Source: Herbidospora galbida (GTDB lineage Bacteria; Actinomycetota; Actinomycetes; Streptosporangiales; Streptosporangiaceae). Taken from it: a DNA stretch of 64,000 nucleotides. The notes below the pieces were generated by a model. It did not search any database. It was given only the letters and a program-made list of their open reading frames with translations, and was not told where the DNA came from. Shown piece by piece: positions 34,184-42,279 of the stretch. Position 1 is the stretch's first letter. Each line of letters starts with the position of its first letter. The stretch lies in contig NZ_SZQA01000001.1 in assembly GCF_005233835.1 (NCBI RefSeq), forward strand, positions 186,001 through 250,000. The letters run 5' to 3'. The translations under genes were made by a program, and so were the position numbers.

Positions 34184-35875
34184 TCACGGCCGACCTGGCA
34201 GCACCCCGGTGTGGTGCAGGTGCTCGCGGGCGGCGGCGATGGCCTCGGGGGTGGTGGTGCGGACCTGCCCGGCGGCCTCCAGCCGGGCGATCACGCCCAG
34301 GGAGTGCAGCGGCTGGTGGTGCCCTTCGCGGATGCCGGACATGTAGACGACGATGCCGCGTCCCTGGAGTCGTTCGATCGCGTCGGCCAGCACGAGTGCG
34401 CCGGTGGCATCGATGGTGGTGACCCGGGACATGCGCAGGATGACGACCGAGACGTCGGCGACCTTCGACAGTTGCAGCAGGAAGCGGTGGGCGGCGGCGA
34501 AGACCAGCGGCCCGTCCAGCCGATAGGCGACGATGTGCTCGGCGAGCAGGGCGTGCTCCTCCCCGGTGTGGTCTTCCGGCAGATCCGGCCTAAGCGGCAT
34601 GGCCTCCAGTCGCACGTTGCGGGCCACCGCGCGCAGCGCCAGCGCGCCGGCCACGATCAGGCCGAGAATCACGGCCTGCGTCAGATCCAGGGCGAGTGTC
34701 GCGATCGCGGTCAGCCCAAGCACCAGCGCGTCGGCTCGGGTGGAGCGCATCATGGCGGCGACGGATCCCACCTCGATCATCCGGACGGCAGTGGCCAGCA
34801 GCACCCCGGCCAGGGCCGCCAGCGGAATCCGGGCGACCAGGTCCGCGGCGGTGAAGACGATCACCGCCAGCACGGCCGCGTGCGTCAGGGCTGCCAGCCG
34901 GGAGGAGGCCCCGGAGCGGACGTTGACCGCGGTGCGGGCGATCGCGCCGGTCGCCGGGACCCCGCCGAACAGCGGTGCGGCCAGGTTGGCCAGTCCTTGG
35001 CCGAAGAGTTCGCGGTCGGGGTCGTGCCGGTGCCGGACGCTCATGCTGTCGGCGACGGCGGCCGACAACAGGGATTCCAAGGCCGCCAGCGCGGCGACGG
35101 CGACGGCCGGGGCGATGAGGGAGCCGAGCGCGCCGGCGTCGAGGAAGCTCAGCGATGGGACGGGCAACCCGGCGGGTAGTGCTCCGATCCGGCTCACGTT
35201 CAACTCGGCCAGTTCGGCGATGACGGTGGTCGCCGCCACCGCGATCAGGGAGAAGGGCACGGTCGGCCGCCATCGGCTGCCGGCCAGCATGAGCGCCGCC
35301 ACCCCCGCCGCGATGACCGGTGCCTGCCAGCCCGGTTCCGCCAGGAAGTCGTGGACCGCCTGCCAGGCCACCACGACGACCTTCTCGCCGTTGCCGGGAC
35401 TTACGCCGAGCGCCGCGGGAATCTGCTGGAGGCCGATCACACAGGCGATGCCAACGGTGAAGCCCTCGACCACCGGGGCCGGTACGAGCGCCATGTACTT
35501 ACCGGCCCGGGCCAGCGCCAAGGCCAGCAGGATGAGCCCGGCCAGTACGCCGACCATCAGCACCCCGGACGCGCCGTGCGCGTGCATGATCGGGACCAGC
35601 ACCACCGTCATCGCCCCGGTCGGGCCCGACACCTGAAGCGCCGATCCGCCGAAGAAGGCGGCCACCGCGCCGGCGACCACCGCAGTGGCCAATCCGGCCG
35701 CCGCCCCCAGCCCCGAGGAGATGCCGAATCCGAGTGCCAGTGGAAGCGCGACGATCGCCACGGTCAGGCCCGCCAGCAGGTCCCTGCGCGGATGACGCCC
35801 CATCGCCGCCACCTGGGCGCGTTCGGGCAGAACCGATGCCACGCGTGCCCAGGCCGCCGTGATCCGGCTGTTCAC
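34184..35875 (-). CDS. SulP-family anion transporter with STAS domain
   Basis: A 563-residue inner-membrane transporter. The transmembrane core (about 30-430) has the family signatures VALPLALGFGISSG and GPTGAMTVVL, and VPATGAIARTAVNVRSGA. The cytosolic STAS domain (about 445-550) includes VVILRMSRVTTIDATGALVL. SulP proteins move sulfate, bicarbonate or other oxyanions; the substrate is not decided by sequence. The GTG start overlaps the ArsR stop (GTGA), so it is translated together with the regulator and would be under its control. Confidence 0.93.
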   Translation of the reverse strand: MNSRITAAWARVASVLPERAQVAAMGRHPRRDLLAGLTVAIVALPLALGFGISSGLGAAAGLATAVVAGAVAAFFGGSALQVSGPTGAMTVVLVPIMHAHGASGVLMVGVLAGLILLALALARAGKYMALVPAPVVEGFTVGIACVIGLQQIPAALGVSPGNGEKVVVVAWQAVHDFLAEPGWQAPVIAAGVAALMLAGSRWRPTVPFSLIAVAATTVIAELAELNVSRIGALPAGLPVPSLSFLDAGALGSLIAPAVAVAALAALESLLSAAVADSMSVRHRHDPDRELFGQGLANLAAPLFGGVPATGAIARTAVNVRSGASSRLAALTHAAVLAVIVFTAADLVARIPLAALAGVLLATAVRMIEVGSVAAMMRSTRADALVLGLTAIATLALDLTQAVILGLIVAGALALRAVARNVRLEAMPLRPDLPEDHTGEEHALLAEHIVAYRLDGPLVFAAAHRFLLQLSKVADVSVVILRMSRVTTIDATGALVLADAIERLQGRGIVVYMSGIREGHHQPLHSLGVIARLEAAGQVRTTTPEAIAAAREHLHHTGVLPGRP

Positions 35876-36216
35876 CCGCTTGTCTCGGCCTTCTCGCCCC
35901 GCAACTCGATCAGCAGTTCGTTCTGGCCTGACAGCTTCTCGGTCAGCAACTCGCGGGCGGCCCGCAACAGCCCCGCCACCTGCCCTCCGGCCAGCGCGTA
36001 CACCATGCTGGTTCCTTCTCGCTGAGCGCTCACCAGACCGGAGCGGCGCAGCACCGCCAGGTGCTGGGACAGTCCGGTCGGCTCGACCTCGATCGCCGCG
36101 AGCAGATCCCGCACCGGCGTCGGCCCGTCCTGGAGCAGTTCCAGGACACGGATTCGCACAGGGTGGCCCAGCAGCCGGAACAGTTCCGCCTTCGCCTGAT
36201 AGAGCGGCACCGACAT
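35872..36216 (-). CDS. ArsR/SmtB-family repressor without cysteines
   Basis: A 114-residue winged helix protein: LFRLLGHPVRIRVLELLQDG and the recognition helix GLSQHLAVLRRSGLVSAQRE. It contains no cysteine at all, so the thiol-based metal or persulfide sensing of many family members is ruled out; His/Asp metal ligation or another cue remains possible. It overlaps the upstream 66-residue gene (TGATG) and the downstream SulP gene (GTGA). A perfect palindrome lies upstream of the operon. Confidence 0.92.
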   Translation of the reverse strand: MSVPLYQAKAELFRLLGHPVRIRVLELLQDGPTPVRDLLAAIEVEPTGLSQHLAVLRRSGLVSAQREGTSMVYALAGGQVAGLLRAARELLTEKLSGQNELLIELRGEKAETSG

Positions 36217-36416
36217 CACGCCTTCACCCCCTCGTCCTCGCCACCGTCGTCTTCGGGGAGGACCACGGAATGCGCGCGCGCCAGGCGTCGCAGGTCTTCC
36301 CACTCTTCCTCCGCCACCAGAACCGCATGGGCGTCGCCACTCCGGTGGGCGGCTCTCAGCGCCTGCCGGGCCGCGCGGGCCCGCTCCCGGATGGTGGCGG
36401 CGACTGCCGTGGTCAC
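36216..36416 (-). CDS. Small helical protein, first gene of the SulP operon
   Basis: Sixty-six residues (MTTAVAATIRERARAARQAL start), mostly charged helix, acidic at the end (LPEDDGGEDEGVKA), and without a membrane segment. GTG 36416 has GGGAGGG five bases upstream. The stop overlaps the ArsR start. No family is recognised. The position hints at a role with the regulator or transporter. Confidence 0.7.
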   Translation of the reverse strand: MTTAVAATIRERARAARQALRAAHRSGDAHAVLVAEEEWEDLRRLARAHSVVLPEDDGGEDEGVKA

Positions 36417-36446
36417 CGCATCCCTCCCTCTGTCACACATGTGAGG

Positions 36447-36466
36447 TATTGCGAATGTTCGCAATA
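36447..36466. promoter_or_regulatory. Perfect 20-bp palindrome, likely ArsR operator
   Basis: TATTGCGAATGTTCGCAATA consists of two exact 9-base arms around TG. It lies 31 bp upstream of the operon's first codon, and its size and symmetry are typical of ArsR/SmtB sites. Confidence 0.8.
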
Positions 36467-36627
36467 ACGATAGTTTACTGATTCGTATGCGTGTGCGGAC
36501 AAGGGCCCTGCCGGCGCTGTCCAGCGAGGTGAAGACCTTGCCGCAGACGATCACGGCAGATCCATCCCGGATCCGCCATCTCCATGGTGACAATCGGTCC
36601 GAGTAGAGGCCCAACCGGCAGGCGAGG

Positions 36628-37067
36628 TCACGACCGCGTTCCGCGAAACGATCTCCCGACCGCCGCCGCGTAAGCCAGGGCTGCGAGGCCGGTCAGGGTG
36701 AACAGGACGGGCCAGTACCAGCCGGGCCCGTCGGCCAGCACCTGCGGCACCGGCTCCCCTGCGGCCCCGCTGAGAGAGAAGGGCGTGGCCATGGCCACGT
36801 ACAGCAAAAACCGGACACCGGCACCCCTGCTGCCACCAGCACGAATGGGGAGCGCATCCGCCCGAGCAGCAGCACCACGACGACGACCGCCGCGAACCAG
36901 GGCACGCGGGCCAGGGCGAGGTCGTTGGCTGCAGTGAGGTAGAGATCGCCCGGGTCCGCGTGCACTCCGGGGTCGTAGGCCCGGTGCGCCAGCGGGCCCG
37001 CGTGGTGGAGGGCCACTTCGGTGACGACGACCACCAGCACCGTCAGGAGCGCGACGAAACGGAGCAT
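36628..37067 (-). pseudogene. Small polytopic membrane protein with one frameshift
   Basis: From ATG 37067 the protein reads MLRFVALLTVLVVVVTEVAL, then LAHRAYDPGVHADPGDLYLT and VPWFAAVVVVVLLLGRM, but loses sense after VLVAAGVPVSGF. The next frame continues perfectly (LLYVAMATPFSLSG, YWPVLFTLTGLAALAYAAAV) to TGA at 36628-36630. The break is at a run of five A/T bases near 36808, so a sequencing error or phase variation is as possible as decay. Together they make about four membrane helices. Confidence 0.6.
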
Positions 37068-37347
37068 AGTCCCATGGTGGCCCTCATGAACGTTCTGCAG
37101 GAGCAGGCGATCTGGCCGCCCCCGGCGATCGTCTTGATGCGAATGTCCCCGGACCGGCCGGTGAGCGCGCTGAGTTCGAACTCCGACCCGTAGGGCGGCG
37201 CGAAAGCCGTCAGCCGGAACGCTAGGAGGCAGGGGTAAACCGCTACTTCAGCGATGGATGTGGCGAGTACGCTGTGGCTCAGGCAGTGGCCGGTGATCGC
37301 GTGTAGCGGCGGCTCACGGAGACAGAGCGGACGCGAAGGAGCGGATG

Positions 37348-37710
37348 GTGCCAGGCGCTGTACTGCGAGGGGTGACTCTGGACTGTGCCGACCCGCAGAC
37401 GCTGGCGGGCTTCTACGGTGCACTGACCGGGATGCGCGAACTCTTCAGTACGGACCAGTTCGTCGCTCTGACGGACGACTCCGGCTGTGATCTGGGATTC
37501 CAGAGGGTTGACGGATACCGGGCTCCGCAGTGGCCGGGTCAGGACGTGCCACAACAGTTCCACCTGGACTTCCGCGCTGACGACCTCGATGCGATGGAAG
37601 AGCTGGCTCTGAAACTCGGCGCGGCCAAACCGGACCATCAGCCCGGTGACGGACGCTGGCGGGTACTCCTGGATCCGGCTGGCCACCCCTTCTGCCTGAC
37701 GTCTTCCTGA
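37348..37710 (+). CDS. VOC-superfamily (glyoxalase-like) protein
   Basis: A 120-residue single-unit VOC protein: VLRGVTLDCADPQTLAGFYG, FHLDFRADDLDAMEELALKL and the closing LLDPAGHPFCLTSS. Actinomycete members of this type are often drug-binding or of unknown function. GTG 37348 is six bases after AAGGAG; ATG 37345 is only three bases away, hence the choice. Confidence 0.85.
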   Translation: MPGAVLRGVTLDCADPQTLAGFYGALTGMRELFSTDQFVALTDDSGCDLGFQRVDGYRAPQWPGQDVPQQFHLDFRADDLDAMEELALKLGAAKPDHQPGDGRWRVLLDPAGHPFCLTSS

Positions 37711-38327
37711 CATCACCGCCGTTGACGGGTATGCCCGTCAGACGCCGTGGCGCTGAGGCATGGGCGAGCGGTTCATCAGCTGCTGGCCGCCTCGGAGGGC
37801 ATGGTGTCAGATGCGCTGGTCACCAGCCGCCCGTTGGTGGCAGCTACTCGGCGGTACGGAGACCTGGATGCCGCGATCGCGTGTACGCGGTCATCATCCC
37901 AGCGGGCCATATCCCAGCGGGCCACGGTGAACGCGGCGGAAGGGGAGCGGCCAGACTGCGGGACATACTGGAGTGGCCTCGCAGGTGACCCGCGCCGGGG
38001 GTTCGGCGGTAGTAGTCGGGATAGCTGACGTTCACATTTTTGCGATGCCTGGCGTGAGCAGAGCGCATCGCGAAGACCGCACTGCGGTCGTCCTCCACCT
38101 GTCGGCGCGCTACGGGCACTGCTGGGCCGGCTTGTTGGCTGGCCCGGCTGCAGAGCGGAGTGGCTGCTTAGTCGTAGGCCTACCGTCCTTCCTGCCACGT
38201 CAGTCCGGCCGGGTGCGCGCTCTCCGGCCGGCCCTTTCCCCGCGATCATCACGACGGCTGCACGGCGCGCCCGCCCACCCGCACGAAAGCCGTCCCTGAT
38301 GACGGTCGTTACCTGGAGCCGTTGGTC
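37711..38327. other. 617-bp gap without a recognised gene
   Basis: Several frames are open but none has coding bias. A reverse piece near 38000 (HARHRKNVNVSYPDYYRRTP) is less GC-rich and reads like protein, but its family was not found. Transposon scar sequence starts at 38328. Confidence 0.35.
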
Positions 38328-38400
38328 CGCCCAGGGGCTGCGACCTGCGCCTGGCCCGGACTACCGGGGTAAGCGAGCTGAAGATTTTCCATAGGCGCAT
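38328..38400. repeat. 73-bp element, copy 2 (first copy at 12108-12180)
   Basis: Identical to copy 1 at 71 of 73 positions. No transposase follows; the start region of an oxidase gene does. See copy 1. Confidence 0.7.
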
Positions 38401-38502
38401 AGAACCCCGTTTCGGTTAGCCTCACCGCACTCCCTGGATCCGGGAAGCCCACCTTTCGCCCTGCGCGCAGAACAATCGCGCCGGAATTCAGGAGGACAGA
38501 AG

Positions 38503-39714
38503 ATGGCTGACCGTTGCGACATCGCCGTGATCGGCGGCGGTGTCATGGGGCTCGCGCTGGCAGTGCACCTGCTTGAGGCAGGTGCCGGCGACGTCCGGCT
38601 CGTGGAGCGGGACACCGTCGGCGAAGGGACCACAGCCGCCGGCGGCGGGTTCCTCGGTGACTGGGCGCCGTATGAGCAGGAGAGCGCCGCCGCCCGCTAC
38701 GGCCGCGCCTTCTACGCCCGCCTGCAGGAGGAGGGCGACGACATCGGCTACCGCTCGGACGGCATGATGTACGTGGCCGCCGGCGAAGCAGTGTGGCAGG
38801 AGCTCATCGCCTGGCAGACGGGCACGCCGCTGTCGGCCGCCGAGGTCGAGCGCGTGACCGATGGCGCCGTACCCGCTGACAACGTGCGCGGCGGAGTGCT
38901 GATCAGCGACGGCGGCCAGGTCCACGCGCCGAAGGTGGCGACGGCGCTGGCGAAGCGCTTTCGTGCGGGCGGCGGCCGGCTGGACACCCGGCGCCCGGTC
39001 ACCGCGATCTCCACCGCCAAGGGAAGGGTCCGCGCCGTGGAGACCACCGCCGGACCCATCACCTGCGGTGCGGTGGTCGTGGCCGCCGGGGCTTGGAGCG
39101 GCGCCCTCACCCGCGACCTGGGCTTCTTCCTGCCCGCCGCCCCACAGGTCACCTCGCGGGTGAGTACCGAGCCGCTGGACATCCCCGGCACGCTGCCCCT
39201 GCTCTTCCTCACCGGCCTGACCTCCGACGAACCCGGGGGCGGCACCCTGCTGTGGGTGCGAGAGCACGAGGGCGGCCTCCTGTGGGGCGGCACCTATGCG
39301 ACCTTCCCGCGTGACGTGCTGATCGACGCGCCCGTCCCCGACCGGCTGGATGAGCTGCCCATCGACGGCGTCCTGGAGATCTTGCGGATCGCCGGCCTCG
39401 GCGCACTCGTGATGCCCGCCCTGGCCAGGCGGTCGAGGCTGCGCATCAAGCACGGCGCCCCCTGCCACACCCCGGACTCCCGCGCGCTGATCGGCCCCGT
39501 CCCCGGCGTAGAGGGCGTCTACGTTCTCGCCGGCGACAACGAGGCCGGCATCACCTACGGCCCCGGCTACGGCAAGGCCTTGGCCGACCACATCACCCGC
39601 GGCACGCCCCTGGACCAGTGGCGCCCCGACCGCTTCGGCGACCGTTTCACCACCCAGCGCCAGGTCGTGGACGCCCTCAAAGCGGCTGAGGCAGCCTCCG
39701 TGCCTCCGGCCTGA
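38503..39714 (+). CDS. FAD-dependent amine/glycine-oxidase-like protein (DAO family)
   Basis: A 403-residue DAO-superfamily flavoenzyme: IAVIGGGVMGLALAVHLLEA at the N-terminus, VVVAAGAWSGAL in the middle, and the C-terminal FAD loop YVLAGDNEAGITYGPGYGKAL. This resembles sarcosine/glycine oxidases and proline dehydrogenase beta chains. It would oxidise a secondary or primary amine to imine plus H2O2. ATG 38503 follows AGGAGG by seven bases. A strong hairpin terminator lies 30 bp after the stop, so it is a single-gene unit. Confidence 0.88.
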   Translation: MADRCDIAVIGGGVMGLALAVHLLEAGAGDVRLVERDTVGEGTTAAGGGFLGDWAPYEQESAAARYGRAFYARLQEEGDDIGYRSDGMMYVAAGEAVWQELIAWQTGTPLSAAEVERVTDGAVPADNVRGGVLISDGGQVHAPKVATALAKRFRAGGGRLDTRRPVTAISTAKGRVRAVETTAGPITCGAVVVAAGAWSGALTRDLGFFLPAAPQVTSRVSTEPLDIPGTLPLLFLTGLTSDEPGGGTLLWVREHEGGLLWGGTYATFPRDVLIDAPVPDRLDELPIDGVLEILRIAGLGALVMPALARRSRLRIKHGAPCHTPDSRALIGPVPGVEGVYVLAGDNEAGITYGPGYGKALADHITRGTPLDQWRPDRFGDRFTTQRQVVDALKAAEAASVPPA

Positions 39715-39743
39715 TCGGCGGGGGGACCGACCATAGCGGTGAC

Positions 39744-39774
39744 GAGCTCCCTGCCCGGCTCGGGCAGGGAGTTC
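39744..39774 (+). terminator. Hairpin terminator after the DAO-like oxidase
   Basis: CTCCCTGCCCG (39747-39757), loop GCT, CGGGCAGGGAG (39761-39771), extended by three more pairs on the outside (one G-U). There is no T tract, which is usual for actinobacterial terminators. Confidence 0.8.
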
Positions 39775-39932
39775 CTCCCCCGCGCGCACGGTGCAACCGT
39801 CGCGGATCCACGACGCGTACATCAGCCAGCCGCAGAGACCTCTCGACGACCACCAGCGGTGCAGCCCGTCGCGGCCCTACCTGCCTGACGTGCCTCGACA
39901 ACCTTCATGTGAAAGTCGGCCCGCACGCGCAT

Positions 39933-40373
39933 CTACTCGTGCGTGATCATAATGACGGCCTTCTTCCCCTGGACCGCCAGCACCTCGAAGTTGACGTCAT
40001 TGATGGTGCCGGGGCCGCCTTGGTCCGGAGTCTGCCCGGCTATGCTCATCTGCGCGCCCGACGTCGAGACCGAGTAGAAGGTGACCGACTCGTCTTCGAC
40101 GGTGATCTCGACCGGCGACAGGCCCCACTTGTCGCCCAGCGTAATCACCTGGCCGTCCGAAACGAGCACCTCACAGTTCGCGTCCCGGCACGCCTGGAGC
40201 CTTGTGCCGTTCCTGGCTTTGGGGAGTGACGTCACGCGCGGCGGCAAGGGGGTCGACGGCGGAGAGCTTGCCGCAGGAGACGACGGTGCCGGAGCGGCCG
40301 ACGACCTCATGGGGGCGGCGGGTGAGGCCGTTTGTTTCGCTGCGGAGCCACAGCCGGTGAGCAAGACCACCAC
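39933..40373 (-). CDS. Putative secreted lipoprotein, small
   Basis: A 146-residue protein beginning VVVLLTGCGS, which has the shape of a lipobox with Cys8, then a Ser/Pro/Ala linker (about 15-45) and a compact beta domain with a Cys pair (LQACRDANCEVLV) and VKGKKAVIM-like final strands (VQGKKAVIMITHE). The signal is unusually short: no basic n-region is present and a stop lies just upstream, so the start may have been lost or an unusual start is used. It lies 33 bp from the 40406-40627 frame. Confidence 0.6.
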   Translation of the reverse strand: MVVLLTGCGSAAKQTASPAAPMRSSAAPAPSSPAASSPPSTPLPPRVTSLPKARNGTRLQACRDANCEVLVSDGQVITLGDKWGLSPVEITVEDESVTFYSVSTSGAQMSIAGQTPDQGGPGTINDVNFEVLAVQGKKAVIMITHE

Positions 40374-40405
40374 CGGCCCGTAGAAGGACCGCTACGCCTC
40401 GCCGC

Positions 40406-40627
40406 TCAGTCGGCGGCCAGCGCTGAGGCCGCCGCGTTGGCCGCCCCGGAGGGCCCGGCGCCGGTCCACAGATCCAGGTCCCGATCGATGGCCACCCGCT
40501 CGGTGCGGGCCGCGCCGGTCAGCACGGCGAGCGCGTCGGCGCGTTCGGCCGGGAGGTCGATCTCGCGCGAGCGGCCGTCGACTCTGCTGGGGGGACGCTC
40601 CGGCTCCATCCACGAATCCTTGAGCAT
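40406..40627 (-). CDS. Short hypothetical ORF
   Basis: Seventy-three codons from ATG 40627 (MLKDSWMEPERPPSRVDGRS), ending DLDLWTGAGPSGAANAAASA. Coding bias is good, but no ribosome site is obvious and no family is recognised. It is on the same strand as, and close to, the lipoprotein gene. It may be the end of a truncated gene. Confidence 0.35.
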   Translation of the reverse strand: MLKDSWMEPERPPSRVDGRSREIDLPAERADALAVLTGAARTERVAIDRDLDLWTGAGPSGAANAAASALAAD

Positions 40628-40707
40628 GAGGATTTCTACACAGACAGGATGCGGTGAGCACGCTTTCCTGAATCCCGTCAGCGATACGACCAAAGACGGG
40701 GAATCTC

Positions 40708-41208
40708 ATGTCGCTCGTACAACGTCTGCTCACCGCATTAGCGATCATCGTCGCCGGGCTCGCGACAGCGGTCCCGGCGAACGCCGCCTCGACCACGTCC
40801 GTCCATGTCAGCGGCAGCACGCTGTTCATCGTCGGGACGTCCGCCGGGGAGACCGTGAACATCGATTCCCAGTTCGGGCTGCTCACGGTCGACTCCACCT
40901 CGGGGATCACCCCGGGAGCCGGGTGCTCCGCCCTGGGGACGAACGTGGTCTCGTGCTCGACGAGCGTGCAGTTCATCGACGCGGCCGTGATCGGGGGCAA
41001 TGACACGGTCACCAACAACACCTCGTTGCAGGCGTCCATTCTGGGCGGCAGCGGCTTCGACACCCTGAACGGGGGCTCCGGCCGGGACGGGCTCAACGGC
41101 GGCGCCGGGGACGACACCCTGATCGGCAACGCTGGCGTGGATATCGCCAACGGGGTGGGCGGGTTCGACACCTGCACCGCCGAGACCGAAAGCGGCTGCG
41201 AAGCCTGA
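40708..41208 (+). CDS. Secreted RTX-like calcium-binding protein
   Basis: A 166-residue exported protein. A Sec signal peptide MSLVQRLLTALAIIVAGLAT is followed by AVPANA as cleavage site. Then comes a beta domain (VHVSGSTLFIVGTSAGETVN) with a Cys pair (GAGCSALGTNVVSC). Last is a short run of glycine/aspartate nonapeptide turns, GGSGFDTLNGGSGRDGLNGG and AGDDTLIGNAGVD, of the hemolysin-type calcium-binding kind. Only about four turns are present, far fewer than in RTX toxins. ATG 40708 has GGGGA about six bases upstream. A partial, broken copy exists at 31991. Confidence 0.88.
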   Translation: MSLVQRLLTALAIIVAGLATAVPANAASTTSVHVSGSTLFIVGTSAGETVNIDSQFGLLTVDSTSGITPGAGCSALGTNVVSCSTSVQFIDAAVIGGNDTVTNNTSLQASILGGSGFDTLNGGSGRDGLNGGAGDDTLIGNAGVDIANGVGGFDTCTAETESGCEA

Positions 41209-41359
41209 GAGGGCGCCGGTGGGGTGCGGATGATCCGCCCCCGCCGGTTCCCCACGTCGCTCTCAGGGGTGCCCGTAAGAAACGTGTCATGAGCCCAAAC
41301 GGCGTTGATCTTGCAGATCACCGTCCAGGACCGCCGATGCGGTAGACGTCTGAGATCAG

Positions 41360-41520
41360 GATGCTGTCTGATCGCGGCGTCGGCGACCTTGTCGTCCAGC
41401 AGCGCGTATAGCTGGGTCGTCTCGGTGGAGGGGTGGCCGAGGCGGCGGCGGACGGCCTCGATGGAGACGCCGACGTCGATGAGCTCTGCGGCGTGGGCGT
41501 GGCGCAGTAGTTCTGCCGGC
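41360..41520 (-). pseudogene. Tyrosine recombinase C-terminal fragment
   Basis: The reverse strand reads LLRHAHAAELIDVGVSIEAV, then RRRLGHPSTETTQLYALLDD. This is the catalytic HxxR-x(22)-H box and tyrosine segment of phage-type integrases. There is no N-terminal part and no intact reading frame around it. Confidence 0.7.
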
Positions 41521-41717
41521 GGTGGTGGGCTGCATCGTAGGGGTCGGCACTGGCGGAAACACACCGCGGGGGTGACCGGGGCGGGCGTCCGGGGTTCATC
41601 TAACGAACTTTTGACGAACGCGAACAGGGCAATCCGCAGGTGAGCTTCGGGACCGCCGTCGCAACCACGTCTCCACTGTGTTCGCACTGCTCCGGTTCGC
41701 CGGCCGCGGCCAAGCGA

Positions 41718-42215
41718 TCATTCAGGCCCGCGAAGCCGGCCTGGGACGCTGATGGTGGCGAGATCCGGCAGTGGACGCCGATCTCCGGTGATCTCCCGCA
41801 GGATCTCCCAGAGAGTGTCGAAACGTTCGGGGCCGAGCCGGTCCCGCCAGGACTCCAGGAGCCCGGCGATCGCCCGGTGCACGTCCTGTTCCAGCGCCCG
41901 GCCGGCGGGTGTCAGCCGTAGCAGCCTGGCCCGGGTGTCGCCCGGATGGGGTTCCCGGGTGAGGTAGCCGAAACGTTCGAGATGCACGACGAGTTCGTGC
42001 ATGGACTGTTTCGTCATGCCGGCGTGCGCGGCGAGTTCGGCGGCCGTGGAGCCGTCGATTCCGTCGAACCGGAAGATCTGCAGGTGCGCCATGCGCAGTT
42101 CTGGATGGGCCGGACCGGCCTCGGCCAGTACGGCGGCGAGTGCCTGGTCGAAGGCGACGTGCAGCAGCCCGATCCGCCGCCCGGTACGTGATCCGGGCTC
42201 CATCTCCGTTGACAT
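41718..42215 (-). CDS. MarR-family regulator
   Basis: A 165-residue winged helix dimer: LQIFRFDGIDGSTAAELAAH, the recognition helix GMTKQSMHELVVHLERFGYL and the wing HPGDTRARLLRLTPAGRAL. It is transcribed divergently from an O-methyltransferase. Its start codon lies inside the promoter and operator region of that gene, which carries a perfect palindrome, so it most likely represses the methyltransferase and itself. Confidence 0.9.
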   Translation of the reverse strand: MSTEMEPGSRTGRRIGLLHVAFDQALAAVLAEAGPAHPELRMAHLQIFRFDGIDGSTAAELAAHAGMTKQSMHELVVHLERFGYLTREPHPGDTRARLLRLTPAGRALEQDVHRAIAGLLESWRDRLGPERFDTLWEILREITGDRRPLPDLATISVPGRLRGPE

Positions 42216-42259
42216 GATGGTCAGGCTACCTTATCTTCATGGTCAGGAAGCCTGACCAT
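42209..42259 (+). promoter_or_regulatory. Promoter and MarR operator of the O-methyltransferase
   Basis: TTGACA (42209-42214), 17 bp, TATCTT (42232-42237) is a near-consensus promoter. Directly after it ATGGTCAGG (42239-42247) and CCTGACCAT (42251-42259) form a perfect palindrome around AAG. The half-site ATGGTCAGG also occurs in the spacer (42217-42225). Confidence 0.75.
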
Positions 42260-42279
42260 ATGACAGGAGGTTGCCGGAC

